From: Acetobacteraceae bacterium
GTDB taxonomy: Bacteria > Pseudomonadota > Alphaproteobacteria > Acetobacterales > Acetobacteraceae
Reading direction: 5' to 3'
NCBI GenBank assembly: GCA_030041375.1
Contig: JASHOA010000014.1
Coordinates: forward strand, 1 to 64,000
Length of the DNA: 64,000 bases
The position numbers and the translations under genes are program-made. This document shows positions 1-8,688 of this stretch, piece after piece. Numbering within the stretch: position 1 is the stretch's first letter; the number at the start of each line of letters is the position of its first letter. The notes below the pieces were generated by a model. The model saw only the letters and a list, made by a program, of their open reading frames with translations, did not search any database and was not told where the DNA came from.

Positions 1-368
1 GGCGGCACGGCGGCGGTGGCAGGCGCTGCTGGAGCGGCGGTCGGCGCGGGGGGTGGTGGCACGCGCATAACCGGCGGCGGCGGCACGGCGGCGACAGCAG
101 CCGTCTCGGGGGGTGGTGGCACAGGCTGAACCCGCGGCGCCGGTGCCACCGGCTGCAGCTTCTCAGGCGCCGCCGGGCTCACGGCTTTGGCCGCCACGGC
201 GGGCAGAGATGCAAGCGATACCGTCGCCGTCACCGGCCGTGGCGCGACATGCCCGGCATGCAGAAGCAGGGCAATCGCAACGACGTGCAGCAGCACAGCG
301 ACAACAATGGCGAGCGGATGCACCCGTGCCGGTAACGCAAACTCCGAGAGCTCCGCGCTGGCCGACAA
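1..368 (-). CDS. tonB: Energy-transducing protein TonB, N-terminal part (runs off the window)
   Basis: Reading from 368 towards position 1 gives a short charged start, a hydrophobic segment around residues 19-38 that would anchor the protein in the inner membrane, then a long Pro/Ala/Val linker with repeated PPPP blocks, typical of TonB spanning the periplasm. The C-terminal receptor-contact domain is beyond the window edge. The likely start is a TTG at 366-368, four bases after the exbD stop, with AGGG just upstream; no ATG fits better. It is the last visible gene of the receptor-exbB-exbD-tonB operon and would pass proton-motive energy from ExbB/ExbD to the outer-membrane receptor. Recognition rests on the anchor, the linker and the context, because the diagnostic C-terminus is not visible. 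Confidence 0.8.
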   Translation of the reverse strand, partial: MSASAELSEFALPARVHPLAIVVAVLLHVVAIALLLHAGHVAPRPVTATVSLASLPAVAAKAVSPAAPEKLQPVAPAPRVQPVPPPPETAAVAAVPPPPVMRVPPPPAPTAAPAAPATAAVP

Positions 369-372
369 TGCC

Positions 373-816
373 CTATCGGGCCGGGGGAACCGGCGCCTGC
401 TCCGAGAGCAGCGAGATGCGAGAGAAGCCGGCCGTGGCCACCACCCCCATGGTCCGCATCACCTCTCCGTACGGCAAGCCACGGTCCGCACGAAGATAGA
501 CCGTCTGGTCGGGAGCACTTTCCGCCAGCGCGTGCAGGCGCTCCGCGAGTGCATCCGCTGCGATCTCCTCCCGGCCGATGAAGACATGGCCGCGACGATC
601 GATGCTGAGCACGATCGGCTGGCGTGTCTCGGCGACACGCGCCGCGCTCGTCTTCGGCAATCGTAGCGGCACGCCGGCCATCATCAAGGGCGCGGTCACC
701 ATGAAGATCACCAGCAGCACGAGCATCACGTCGACGAACGGCGTGACGTTGATCTCCGCCAGCAGGCTCGTCTCGTCCGCCTCGTCTTCTTGCCGCTTCC
801 TCGCGAGGATCGCCAT
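373..816 (-). CDS. exbD: ExbD/TolR-family proton-channel subunit
   Basis: A 147-residue protein with the ExbD/TolR plan: a short cytoplasmic N-terminus, the motif EINVTPFVDVMLVLLVIFMV with the membrane Asp needed for proton movement in this family, then a periplasmic domain containing VYLRADRGLPYGEVMRTMG. The start MAILARKRQ lies 2 bases after the exbB stop, so the two are probably translated together. With ExbB it forms the inner-membrane motor that energises TonB. Its neighbour is tonB and the operon contains a TonB-dependent receptor, so ExbD is a better name than TolR. Length is normal. Confidence 0.93.
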   Translation of the reverse strand: MAILARKRQEDEADETSLLAEINVTPFVDVMLVLLVIFMVTAPLMMAGVPLRLPKTSAARVAETRQPIVLSIDRRGHVFIGREEIAADALAERLHALAESAPDQTVYLRADRGLPYGEVMRTMGVVATAGFSRISLLSEQAPVPPAR

Positions 817-818
817 CG

Positions 819-1481
819 CTACTCCGCCGCCGCTTTCATCGTCTCCACCCGCGGAGCCGACAACATCTCGGCAAGCCGTCCGATCGCCGAAATCCCCAGT
901 GCACGCGTGCCCGCGAGGTGCGTTGCCAGCTTGTTGTAGGCGATGACGGCTGGGATCGCCGCCGCAAGGCCGATGGCCGTCGAAAAGAGCGCCTCGGCGA
1001 TGCCCGGGGCAACGACGGAGAGGCTGGTGTCGTTCGCCCCCGCAATCGCCGAGAAGCTCGCCATCACGCCCCAGACGGTGCCGAACAGGCCGACGAACGG
1101 CGCGGTAGCGCCGACGGTGGCAAGAAACGGCAGCCCCGGCTCGAGAGCACGCAACGCATCCGTCAGGCAAAGCCGCATCATCTCGCTGAGCCGCTCCCGC
1201 CGCTCGCTCCGGGTTCCTTCCGGGTCTCGCGCCGCGGCGAAGCCCGCGGCCAGGATCGCGCCGGCCACGCCATCGTGAGCCGGCACGGCGGCGGGATCCG
1301 TCAGCGCAGCGCGCAAACGCGCGACGTCGCGTCGCACGCGCCGCAGGCGCACGGCGCGGTCGATCGTGACCGCCCAGACCGCGATGCTGGCCAGCACCAG
1401 CAGCAGCAGGACCGCCTTGACCAGCGGATCCGCCTGCAAAAACAGTGCGCCGAGCGAGAAACTCTGCTCCGGTGTTGGCAT
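819..1481 (-). CDS. exbB: ExbB/TolQ-family proton-channel subunit
   Basis: A 220-residue MotA/TolQ/ExbB-family membrane protein. Hydrophobic segments are at about residues 20-40, 118-140 and 158-183; the middle one carries the conserved stretch LATVGATAPFVGLFGTVWG that packs around the ExbD helix. It starts 10 bases after the preceding small secreted-protein gene and is followed almost directly by exbD. Its role is the pentameric scaffold of the ExbB/ExbD motor. The order receptor, small protein, exbB, exbD, tonB on one strand indicates a single dedicated uptake operon rather than a Tol-Pal system, for which tolA, tolB and pal would be expected. Confidence 0.93.
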   Translation of the reverse strand: MPTPEQSFSLGALFLQADPLVKAVLLLLVLASIAVWAVTIDRAVRLRRVRRDVARLRAALTDPAAVPAHDGVAGAILAAGFAAARDPEGTRSERRERLSEMMRLCLTDALRALEPGLPFLATVGATAPFVGLFGTVWGVMASFSAIAGANDTSLSVVAPGIAEALFSTAIGLAAAIPAVIAYNKLATHLAGTRALGISAIGRLAEMLSAPRVETMKAAAE

Positions 1482-1491
1482 GGCGCGGGTG

Positions 1492-1968
1492 CTACTTTGT
1501 CAGCGGCACCTTGGCAAGCGAGGAAACGGTCATGCGATCGAGGCAGCTTCCCGCTTCCTGCCCGGCGTCGCTTGCGGCCTCGTTTCCCGCCCGGCAGGTA
1601 AGGACCCCGTTCAGCAGGATGTGACCGATCGAATCACAGGGTGTGCCGGCGAGGTCGAACAGGCGCACGACCGTTTTTCCCGCCGGCAACGGCCCGATCC
1701 CGAGCGTCACCCGCCCGGAAATGATGCCGTCCGTGCCGAACAGGATGAGGTCGAGATCGAGCGCGGAGATCGCCTCGGAACCCGGATTGCTGACGACGAA
1801 ATAGGCGCGGCAGCCGGCACCCGGCCCCGGCAGCGGCGCGAGTTTGTTGAGTTGCAGGGGGATCGGCGGCGCCGCAGCCGTGGCCGGCGCCGCCGGCGAC
1901 AGACCGGCGACGACGATCAGGACACCGGCAAGGAGGAGGAGTCGCCAGGCAGAAAATGGTACGCGCAT
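1492..1968 (-). CDS. Small secreted protein of the TonB operon, function unknown
   Basis: A 158-residue protein with a Sec-type signal peptide (basic start, hydrophobic core around residues 9-24, Ala-rich cleavage region near residue 33). The mature part is a beta-rich domain of about 120 residues with three cysteines (in GAGCRAYFV, GTPCDSIG and GVLTCRAG) and a further one near the C-terminus, so one or two disulfides are possible in the periplasm. It lies between the receptor gene (49-base gap) and exbB (10-base gap), so it is almost certainly co-transcribed. I recognise the gene position as recurring in alphaproteobacterial exbBD clusters but know no function. A periplasmic accessory to uptake is inference from position only. 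Confidence 0.75.
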   Translation of the reverse strand: MRVPFSAWRLLLLAGVLIVVAGLSPAAPATAAAPPIPLQLNKLAPLPGPGAGCRAYFVVSNPGSEAISALDLDLILFGTDGIISGRVTLGIGPLPAGKTVVRLFDLAGTPCDSIGHILLNGVLTCRAGNEAASDAGQEAGSCLDRMTVSSLAKVPLTK

Positions 1969-2017
1969 GCAATCAGCCTTTGCCGTCTGCGCTTATGCCC
2001 CGGGCGCACACCGGGCG

Positions 2018-4372
2018 CTACCCCAGCGTGACGCGCACGCCGACCAGGACCCCGATCGGCGCCGCCGGACTGTAGCTTCTCGGGTTGGTCGCATTCGGCG
2101 CCTGGGCGAGGAACACCGTGGTGGTCGGCGAGAATGTCCCATAGGTATAGTATTTCTCATTGGTCACGTTGTTGATGGTTGCGAAGAACGCGATCCTTGG
2201 GGTGAGCTGGTAATTCGTGGTCAGGTTGAGGGTGAAGAAACCAGGCAATTGCGGCGTCAGGTTCGCCTCGTCGCCGAACAGGTACTGCCCGGTCTGGGCC
2301 GTCCCGATGGCGCCGACGGTCCACTGAGGGGTCACCTTGTAATAGACCCCGAGCTTGATCAGGTTGGCCGGGACCCCCGGCAGACGATCACCCGGCACTA
2401 TTGTTTCGTTGCCGTTCACGTCAGCGTCCGGATTGTTCCCCGCCGATTCGACGAAGGTGCTCTGATAGGTCGCATTGATGTAGGAATATTGGAGATAGGC
2501 GAGCCAGCGGGGGTTTCGAAACTGCACCCCGACATCGACACCCTGCCGCCGCGTCTGAGGAATGTTCGCAAAGAAGGCGCGGTCGAAAGTCGGGCTGTTG
2601 ATGAAGACGATGTCATCATCGAGGTTGGAATGATAAAGCCCGATATTGTAGCTGATGCTCGAGTCCGGAGACGGCGCGAAGCTGCCGCGCACGCCGGCCT
2701 CTATCGTGTGCGCCACCACCTGCTTGAGATTCGGGTCGCCGGTGAAGAAATTGGCGAGGCTGCAGGTATCCTCCGGGCCTGCGCAGGAAAGCTCGGCCGG
2801 GGTCGGAGCCCGGTTGGCGTCGGCATAGCCGGCATAGGCGGTGAGCCACGGTGTCACCCGATAGGTGAATCCGGCCCCGGGATTGAAGTGGTTGTAGCTG
2901 TGGTTGCCGGAGAGATCTCCCCCGTTCTGGTCGGTAAGATCGATCTCGGCTGCGTTGAACCGGCCCGAGAGCGTCATCGCGAGCCGCGGCGTGAGGTTCA
3001 GCGTATCGGTAAAGAAGGCTCCGTAATAGGCATTGCTGATCGCGACACTGACCGGGCTGTTGATCCCTGGCTCATCGATGATGACGCCGGGGCCGATGAA
3101 CACCCGGGACAGATCCGTGATCCCGCCAAGATAGGAGAGTCCCCCGAACTCCGTCTGGGCGCCATCGAAGCTGAGACCCACCACGGCGTGGTTGCGGAGC
3201 CCGAACACGTCATTGGTATTGGTCACCTGCGCCGAGACACCGTAGCCATTGGTGTTGGTGGTCTGGTTGTCCAGTTCGGAATAGGAGAGCGGGTTGTTGC
3301 CAAGGAAGGCCGGGATCGTCCCTCCCCCGAGCGTGGTACTGGGAACGCCCGGACTCGAGCACATCAGCCCCGACCCGTCGTTGCAGGGCACATCGCTGGT
3401 GGCGTTGCCGTTGGTCACGAATTCGTGGAAGTAGTCGTAATAGGCAACCGCCTGGATCGACGTCGTATCGGTGAGCTGGAAATTCCCGTTGAGATTCACG
3501 TTGACGTAGTTGTCAAAGATCGCATTCGGCCCGGTGAACTGCGCCGCCGGGTCGGCCGCCAGGAGTTCGACCGGCGAGGTTCCCGGCCCGTTCAAGGCCG
3601 AGTGTGCCGCCGTGATATTGATATGCACTTCCTCCCAGTCATTCCGCCATCCGAGATCGCCATAGAAATCATAGATGTCGGAGGATTGCAGGTCGCGCCA
3701 TCCGCCCTGGTGCAGAACGCTTCCGGCCATATAAAGGGCGGTATCGCCGATCTGCTTGCCGTACTGGAACTCGCCCTGGGCCGTTGTGAACGATCCGCCT
3801 GCGATATCGCTCTCGAAGCCGTGGTAGGTGAACCCGTTCTTCATCTGCACGTTCACCGCCCCGCCGAGCGCGTTGAGCCCGAATGCCGGGTTCGAGCCCA
3901 CCAGGTTCATGCTATTGATCGCAAGATCAGGGATGAGGCTCCATTCGACCGTATCGCCGAACGCGTTGTTGAAGCGCTCGCCGTTGACATAGACCGCCAG
4001 GCCCTGCGGCGTCCCTTGCAGCGGTGACGCTGTGAAACCGTGATAGAGGAGGTCCGGCTGGAACGGATTTCCGGACGCAGAGCTGAGATTGACGCCGCCG
4101 ATTTGCTGATTGAGTGAACCGGTCAGATCTGGCACGCCCAGGCGCGAGAGGTCGGAACTGTTCAGCGTGGTCGTCTGGGCCGGGATCGTATCCGGGTTCA
4201 CGCCCGAGCCGAGCAGCGGGGTGGGCGCGATGACGTTCACCTCGGGCAGGGCCGTCGTGCCGGTTGAGGCTGGTGGGGCCGTCGCGGCAGGTGAGGGGGG
4301 TGGGGCGGTCTGCGCCTGGGCCAGGACAGGCAAGGCAAGCAGCCCGATTACGGTCCACGAGAGGCGTTTCAT
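2018..4372 (-). CDS. TonB-dependent outer-membrane receptor
   Basis: A 784-residue outer-membrane receptor. The start ATG at 4372 (MKRLSWTV) has GGGGA seven bases upstream and gives a clean signal peptide cleaved after AQAQ; a longer form from an upstream TTG is less likely. A Pro/Ala-rich segment follows, then a plug domain with LNSSDLSRLGVPDLTGSLNQ and NALGGAVNVQMK, then a 22-strand-type barrel ending in an aromatic/hydrophobic strand (IGVLVGVRVTLG). The extracellular-loop stretch with APTPAELSCAGPEDTCSLAN carries two cysteines and is characteristic of a PqqU/YncD-like subgroup as I remember it. The substrate cannot be read from the sequence. It heads the operon with exbB, exbD and tonB and is divergent from a two-component system that may control it. 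Confidence 0.93.
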   Translation of the reverse strand: MKRLSWTVIGLLALPVLAQAQTAPPPSPAATAPPASTGTTALPEVNVIAPTPLLGSGVNPDTIPAQTTTLNSSDLSRLGVPDLTGSLNQQIGGVNLSSASGNPFQPDLLYHGFTASPLQGTPQGLAVYVNGERFNNAFGDTVEWSLIPDLAINSMNLVGSNPAFGLNALGGAVNVQMKNGFTYHGFESDIAGGSFTTAQGEFQYGKQIGDTALYMAGSVLHQGGWRDLQSSDIYDFYGDLGWRNDWEEVHINITAAHSALNGPGTSPVELLAADPAAQFTGPNAIFDNYVNVNLNGNFQLTDTTSIQAVAYYDYFHEFVTNGNATSDVPCNDGSGLMCSSPGVPSTTLGGGTIPAFLGNNPLSYSELDNQTTNTNGYGVSAQVTNTNDVFGLRNHAVVGLSFDGAQTEFGGLSYLGGITDLSRVFIGPGVIIDEPGINSPVSVAISNAYYGAFFTDTLNLTPRLAMTLSGRFNAAEIDLTDQNGGDLSGNHSYNHFNPGAGFTYRVTPWLTAYAGYADANRAPTPAELSCAGPEDTCSLANFFTGDPNLKQVVAHTIEAGVRGSFAPSPDSSISYNIGLYHSNLDDDIVFINSPTFDRAFFANIPQTRRQGVDVGVQFRNPRWLAYLQYSYINATYQSTFVESAGNNPDADVNGNETIVPGDRLPGVPANLIKLGVYYKVTPQWTVGAIGTAQTGQYLFGDEANLTPQLPGFFTLNLTTNYQLTPRIAFFATINNVTNEKYYTYGTFSPTTTVFLAQAPNATNPRSYSPAAPIGVLVGVRVTLG

Positions 4373-4472
4373 CAGCGTTTCCCCGGGCAACGTGCGCCAT
4401 TCAGCGTGCGCTTCGGGTCAACTCTGGCGGCGGCAAAGGAGCCGGTCCATAATACTGATTGCAGGAACGCCC

Positions 4473-4505
4473 GCAAAAATTGCGAATAATTTGCAAAGAT
4501 TGCAA
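4473..4505. promoter_or_regulatory. Cluster of TTGC/GCAA half-sites between receptor and sensor kinase
   Basis: The 165-base gap between the divergent receptor and kinase genes holds an AT-rich stretch with two short inverted pairs: GCAA-N3-TTGC at 4473-4483 and TTGC-N7-GCAA at 4491-4505. The surroundings are GC-rich, so the clustering stands out. It is placed where a response regulator could act on both promoters. Whether the neighbouring NarL-type regulator binds here is inference; the half-sites are only 4 bases long. Confidence 0.3.
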
Positions 4506-4537
4506 GCCCGCCAGTCGCCCGGGAGGAAAGCGGCGTG

Positions 4538-5884
4538 ATGTCGTTGAAGCTCAGGCTGGTGCTGATCCCATCGATCATCCTGACCCTCGGGCTTGCTGCG
4601 GCCATCGCATTGGAACTGGCCTGGGCGCCTGAGCGCGTGCGCGCCGAGGTGGGCACCGGCATGGAGCTTGGGCGCATCCTGGTCATCGCGGCAGTTGCCG
4701 ATGCGAGCGCCCTCGGCAGTCCGGCGGCAGCGCTGCAACGGCTCGAGATCGAGCTGCCGAAAGTGCGGCATGTCACATTCCGGATTGCAACCGGATCGCA
4801 AATGATCGCCGCCGGCGAGGTGCCTGCACTCGATATCGCCCATGCGCCGGTGCCGGCATGGTTTGTGCATTTGCTCGACCCCAGACCGAGAATCGAACTT
4901 TTCCCGATTGTGGTACGTGGTGTAGGAGTCGGGCAGGTGGAAATGCTGTCGAACCCGCTCAACGAAATTGCAGAGGTGTGGAAGGAGCTCGTCCGGCTCT
5001 GCCTGATCCTGATTGCCGCTTCCGGCGCGATCGTCGGGCTGATCCTGTGGACGGTGCAGAGGGCACTTCGTCCGATCGGAGATCTCCAGCGCGGCTTCGA
5101 CCGGCTCGAACATGGTGACTATGGAGTGCGGCTCAAACCGATCCGCGTGCCCGAGCTCGCGCGCATCGGCGAACAGTTCAACAGCCTGGCCTGTTCTCTG
5201 GCGCAGGTGACGGATGACAATCACCGGCTGATCGATGCTCTGATCAACCTGCAGGAGACCGAGCGCAAGGAGATCGCCTATGAACTGCACGACGAAGTGG
5301 GTCCGGTGCTGTTCGGCATCCGCGCCGAGGCGGCAAGCATCCTCGGAATCTGCGGCCGGGACGCGGCACATCTGGCGTCCATCGCCGAGCGCACGGAAGC
5401 GATCGGGCGCCTGGCGGACGGCATGCAGCGCACCAATGCGCGCATCCTGGCGCGACTGCGCCCGCTCGCGCTGGACTCGCTTGGTCTTGCCGAGGCACTG
5501 CGGGAACTGGTGGCCGGCTGGCAGGAGCAATGCCCGGAGATCGCCTTCAGCGTGCGGGCAGACGAAATCAAGCTGGACGATGCGGCGGCGGAGCTCGCTC
5601 TTTATCGCGTGGTGCAGGAATGCCTGACCAATGCCGCGCGCCATGCCGGGGCGCATCGGATCGAAGTCTGCCTGAAACGCGCCGACGGCGGGAAGGGCGC
5701 GATCAATCTCCTGGTGCAGGATGACGGGCGGGGATTGCCGGCCGGACTCCGTTTCGGATTCGGATTGATGGGGATGAGCGAGCGCGTGCGCGCACTGCAT
5801 GGCCGGCTTGCTATCGGCAAGGCGCCACTCGGCGGGGCGGAGATAGCGGTGACGATCCCGCTCGCGGCCGCTGCCATGGCATGA
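4538..5884 (+). CDS. Sensor histidine kinase, NarX/UhpB type (HisKA_3)
   Basis: A 448-residue membrane kinase. A transmembrane segment at about residues 6-28, a periplasmic sensor of roughly 120 residues, a second transmembrane segment near 150-168, a HAMP-like linker, the HisKA_3 dimerisation region with phospho-accepting His251 in ELHDEVGP, and an ATPase domain with the N-box NAARHAG and G-box DDGRGLPAG. The strong GGGAGG box upstream sits 11 bases before the ATG at 4538; a GTG at 4535 is also possible. Its stop overlaps the response regulator start as ATGA. Divergence from the TonB-receptor operon suggests it senses the transported compound or a signal linked to it; the ligand is unknown. 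Confidence 0.92.
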   Translation: MSLKLRLVLIPSIILTLGLAAAIALELAWAPERVRAEVGTGMELGRILVIAAVADASALGSPAAALQRLEIELPKVRHVTFRIATGSQMIAAGEVPALDIAHAPVPAWFVHLLDPRPRIELFPIVVRGVGVGQVEMLSNPLNEIAEVWKELVRLCLILIAASGAIVGLILWTVQRALRPIGDLQRGFDRLEHGDYGVRLKPIRVPELARIGEQFNSLACSLAQVTDDNHRLIDALINLQETERKEIAYELHDEVGPVLFGIRAEAASILGICGRDAAHLASIAERTEAIGRLADGMQRTNARILARLRPLALDSLGLAEALRELVAGWQEQCPEIAFSVRADEIKLDDAAAELALYRVVQECLTNAARHAGAHRIEVCLKRADGGKGAINLLVQDDGRGLPAGLRFGFGLMGMSERVRALHGRLAIGKAPLGGAEIAVTIPLAAAAMA

Positions 5885-6543
5885 GCGAGGCACTCCGCGT
5901 CCTCCTGGTCGAGGACCACCCGATCGTCCGCGCCGGCTGCCAGCGCCTGCTCGAGGCGTGGGGAAAGACGCGGGTGATCTGTGCGAGAAGCCTCGCGGAG
6001 GGGCTGCGACACCTCAAGGAGGAGGCCGTCGATCTCGTCATCCTCGATCTCGGGCTGCCCGATGGAGGGGGCATCAATGCACTCAAACGCATGCTCGCCG
6101 CCATGCCGGCGCTGAAGGTCCTGGTCTTCAGCATGCACGAGGAGCCGGTGATGGTGGCCAGCGCGCTCGAGGCCGGCGCGCGCGGCTACGTCAGCAAGAA
6201 CGACGATCCTGCCGTGCTGCTGGAAGCAATGACGCGGATCAATGCCGGTGACATCTATCTCAGCCACTCGGTCGCCCAGAAGCTCGCATTGATGAATGTT
6301 CGGCCCGGGCAGGGGCCGCTCAGGGGCCTCTCTGCGCGCGAACGCGAGGTGCTGGCACTGCTCGGCAAGGGGCGGAGCCTTGCTGAAGTCGCGGCGGCGC
6401 TCGGTGTCAGCTATCGGACCGCCGCCGCCATCGCCGCGCAGATGCGTGCCAAGCTCAATCTTTCGAGCATGGCCGCCCTGATCCGGCTCGCGGTCGAGCA
6501 CGGCTCGGCCGTTGCGGAGGAGAATCGGCCCGGCCTCGGTTGA
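5881..6543 (+). CDS. Response regulator, NarL/FixJ (LuxR-type HTH) family
   Basis: A 220-residue regulator with an N-terminal receiver domain (acidic pair ED near residue 11-12, phosphorylation Asp56 in VILDLGLPDG, Lys in RGYVSKND) and a C-terminal LuxR-type helix-turn-helix beginning at LSAREREVLALLGKG. It starts inside the stop codon of the kinase gene, so the two are translationally coupled and form one pair. The recognition helix region SYRTAAAIAAQMRAKLN is unusually alanine-rich compared with the common TVKTHV-type sequence of this family. The 3' end overlaps the convergent rsmI gene by 89 bases. Confidence 0.92.
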   Translation: MSEALRVLLVEDHPIVRAGCQRLLEAWGKTRVICARSLAEGLRHLKEEAVDLVILDLGLPDGGGINALKRMLAAMPALKVLVFSMHEEPVMVASALEAGARGYVSKNDDPAVLLEAMTRINAGDIYLSHSVAQKLALMNVRPGQGPLRGLSAREREVLALLGKGRSLAEVAAALGVSYRTAAAIAAQMRAKLNLSSMAALIRLAVEHGSAVAEENRPGLG

Positions 6544-7426
6544 GTGCGAGCGCCTGGGCGTAGACCCAGCGCCGCGGTGCGCCCGTTTCCCGAGCGACCG
6601 CGGCCACTGCTTCGCGCACGCTCGTTTTGCGCGCCAGGAGGTGTGCCAGGCGCGCCTCGATTTCGGCCGCTGCCGGCTCGGCGGCCGCCTCTGCCGCCGG
6701 TGCGACCACCAGCGTGATTTCGCCGCGTGCCGACCCAGCGCGGTAGTGCTCTGCGAGTTCTGCCAGGTCACCACGCCGGACCTCCTCGAAGCGCTTGGTG
6801 AGTTCGCGCGCGACCGCGGCCTGGCGCGGGCCGAGCGCGGTCGCCAGATCGGCCAGCGTCGCCGCCAGCCGGTGCGGCGCTTCGTACCAGACGAGGGTGG
6901 CGGAAAGGCCGGCCTTCTCCAGCGCCGGTATGCGGGCAAAGGAGGCGCGCCGCGCCGCCGCGCGCGGCGGGGGAAAACCGAGAAAGAGGTAGGGCTGCGG
7001 CGGCAGGCCGGAAAGGGTCAGTGCCATCAGCGCCGCGTTCGGCCCCGGCACCGCGGAAACAGGAACGCCCGCCGCAATGGCAGCGCGAAGCAGCCGGAAT
7101 CCAGGATCGGAGATCAGCGGGGTGCCGGCATCCGAGACCAGGGCGACGCGGCGCCCTGCGCCAAGCAGGCGGAGGATTTCAGGGATGCGATGCGCCTCGT
7201 TGTGCTCGTGCAGGGCGGAGAGGGGCGCGCCGATGGCGAAAACGCGAGCAAGGCGACGTGTATTGCGCGTATCCTCGCACAGCACGAGGTCGGCCGCCCG
7301 CAACGTGGCCAGCGCCCGCTGACCGATGTCGCCGAGGTTGCCGATCGGCGTGGAAACCAGCACAAGACCTTCGGGCACATGGGTGACCGGGCGGTCGAGG
7401 GAAGGAGGAGATGGTTCGTCGGGCAT
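6455..7426 (-). CDS. rsmI: 16S rRNA (cytidine1402-2'-O)-methyltransferase RsmI
   Basis: A 323-residue SAM-dependent methyltransferase of the tetrapyrrole-methylase fold. Family motifs are clear: VSTPIGNLGDI near the N-terminus, CEDTRNTRRL, SDAGTPLISDPG, VPGPNAALMAL and FPPPRAAARR. RsmI methylates the 2'-OH of C1402 in 16S rRNA. The protein has about 35 residues beyond the usual end, rich in Arg, Pro and Ser, encoded in the 89-base overlap with the response-regulator gene. The start ATG at 7426 lies inside the divergently oriented lipoprotein gene, so the two 5' ends overlap by 16 bases. Pairing of rsmI with an LpoA-like gene is common in proteobacteria (yraL-yraM in E. coli). Confidence 0.93.
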   Translation of the reverse strand: MPDEPSPPSLDRPVTHVPEGLVLVSTPIGNLGDIGQRALATLRAADLVLCEDTRNTRRLARVFAIGAPLSALHEHNEAHRIPEILRLLGAGRRVALVSDAGTPLISDPGFRLLRAAIAAGVPVSAVPGPNAALMALTLSGLPPQPYLFLGFPPPRAAARRASFARIPALEKAGLSATLVWYEAPHRLAATLADLATALGPRQAAVARELTKRFEEVRRGDLAELAEHYRAGSARGEITLVVAPAAEAAAEPAAAEIEARLAHLLARKTSVREAVAAVARETGAPRRWVYAQALALNRGRADSPPQRPSRARPRAGSGRPCSKD

Positions 7427-8655
7427 GGCTGGTGCTGGTCTGCAGCCTGGGGCTTGCCGCCTGCACGGTCCAGAGTCCGCTCTACGCGCCGGGACAACCG
7501 GCGGGCCTCTACCCGGGCGCAGGGGGTGCACGGGCCGGCCGCAAGGTCGCGATCCTGCTGCCACTCTCCGGACCGCTCGCCGCCGTCGGCCAGGACATGC
7601 TGCAAGCGGCCGAACTTGTGCTGCAGCAATCCGGCTCGCCGCCCTTCCAGGCCTATGACACCTCGGGCTCGCCGCAAGGGGCTGCGGGAGCAGCACAGCA
7701 GGCCGTTGCCGGGGGTGCCGGCATCATCCTCGGCCCGCTGACCGGCTCCGACACCGCGGCCGCAGCGCCGGTCGCGCGCAAGGCGGAGGTGCCGATGCTC
7801 GCCTTCACCAATGACGAGACAGAGGCGCGCCCGGGCGTCTGGGTACTGGGCGTGACCCCGAGCCAGCAGGTGCGCCGGCTGGTTGCGGCCCTGCAATCGC
7901 GCGGCAAGACGCGCCTGGCAGCATTGCTTCCCGAGAGTGAGTTCGGCTCCGCCATGCAGACCGCCCTGCAGGCGGCTGCCAGCGCCGCCGGCGAGTCCCC
8001 GCCCATCATCCAGACCTACACGCCGGGCATGGCGAGCCTGAACGAGGCGGTGCGGGTGATCTCGGATTATGCCAACCGGCGGGGACCGATCGAAGCCCAG
8101 ATTCGCGCCGCCCGCGCGCTCGACACGGCGGCCGGAAGGGCCCGTATGAGCGAGCTGAACCGCCTGCCGATCCCCCCACCGCCCTTCGATGCATTGCTGC
8201 TGGCCGCGACCGGCACGACGCTGGAGGAGATCGGCACCCTGCTGCCCTATTACGACATCAACCCGGGCGAGGTGCAGGTGGTGGGGCCGATTCTGTGGCA
8301 GGATCCCGCGGTGCGCCAGGGCGCCTCACTCGCCGGTGCCTGGTTTCCGGCCCCGGATCCGGCGTCGCGGCAGCAATTCGCTCAGGCCTATGCCGCGAAG
8401 TTCGGAGCGCCGCCGCCCTTCCTCGCCGATCTCGCCTTCGATGCGGCGGCGCTGGCGCGCGTATTGGCGGCGGGACCCGGCTATTCGGTGGCCGCGCTCG
8501 CGAACCCGGCCGGCTTCACCGGCGCAGACGGCATCCTGGCGCTTTTCCCGGACGGGCGCGTGAAGCGCGGACTTGCCGTGTTCCAGATCGAGGCCGGAGG
8601 CGCATCGAGCCTCCTCGATCCCGCGCCTGCCACGCTCGCCAGCCCGGGAACCTGA
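7411..8655 (+). CDS. lpoA: Penicillin-binding protein activator, LpoA-like lipoprotein
   Basis: A 414-residue lipoprotein. The signal peptide ends in the lipobox LAAC, giving a lipidated Cys18. The mature part has the type I periplasmic-binding fold used by LpoA: VAILLPLSGPLAAVG, then GAGIILGPLTG, VPMLAFTNDE and GVTPSQQVRRLVAAL. It matches the C-terminal half of E. coli LpoA without the N-terminal TPR half, as is usual in alphaproteobacteria. LpoA activates penicillin-binding protein 1A in gammaproteobacteria; the same role here is inferred. Divergent from rsmI, with overlapping 5' ends; a GGAAGGAGGAG ribosome site precedes the ATG. Confidence 0.88.
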   Translation: MVRRAWLVLVCSLGLAACTVQSPLYAPGQPAGLYPGAGGARAGRKVAILLPLSGPLAAVGQDMLQAAELVLQQSGSPPFQAYDTSGSPQGAAGAAQQAVAGGAGIILGPLTGSDTAAAAPVARKAEVPMLAFTNDETEARPGVWVLGVTPSQQVRRLVAALQSRGKTRLAALLPESEFGSAMQTALQAAASAAGESPPIIQTYTPGMASLNEAVRVISDYANRRGPIEAQIRAARALDTAAGRARMSELNRLPIPPPPFDALLLAATGTTLEEIGTLLPYYDINPGEVQVVGPILWQDPAVRQGASLAGAWFPAPDPASRQQFAQAYAAKFGAPPPFLADLAFDAAALARVLAAGPGYSVAALANPAGFTGADGILALFPDGRVKRGLAVFQIEAGGASSLLDPAPATLASPGT

Positions 8656-8688
8656 GGCCTGCCCAGGCGCCTTAATCTCTGCTGGCCG

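Noticed and set aside
1844-4027. A long open frame on the + strand opposite the TonB receptor
   Set aside because: The opposite strand encodes a clear receptor with signal peptide and plug motifs; the + frame is Arg/Glu/Val-rich with no family resemblance and is an effect of high GC.
1-6543. Assigning the TonB cluster to lanthanide, PQQ or copper uptake
   Set aside because: No methanol dehydrogenase, PQQ synthesis or metal-handling gene is visible, so the substrate cannot be named.
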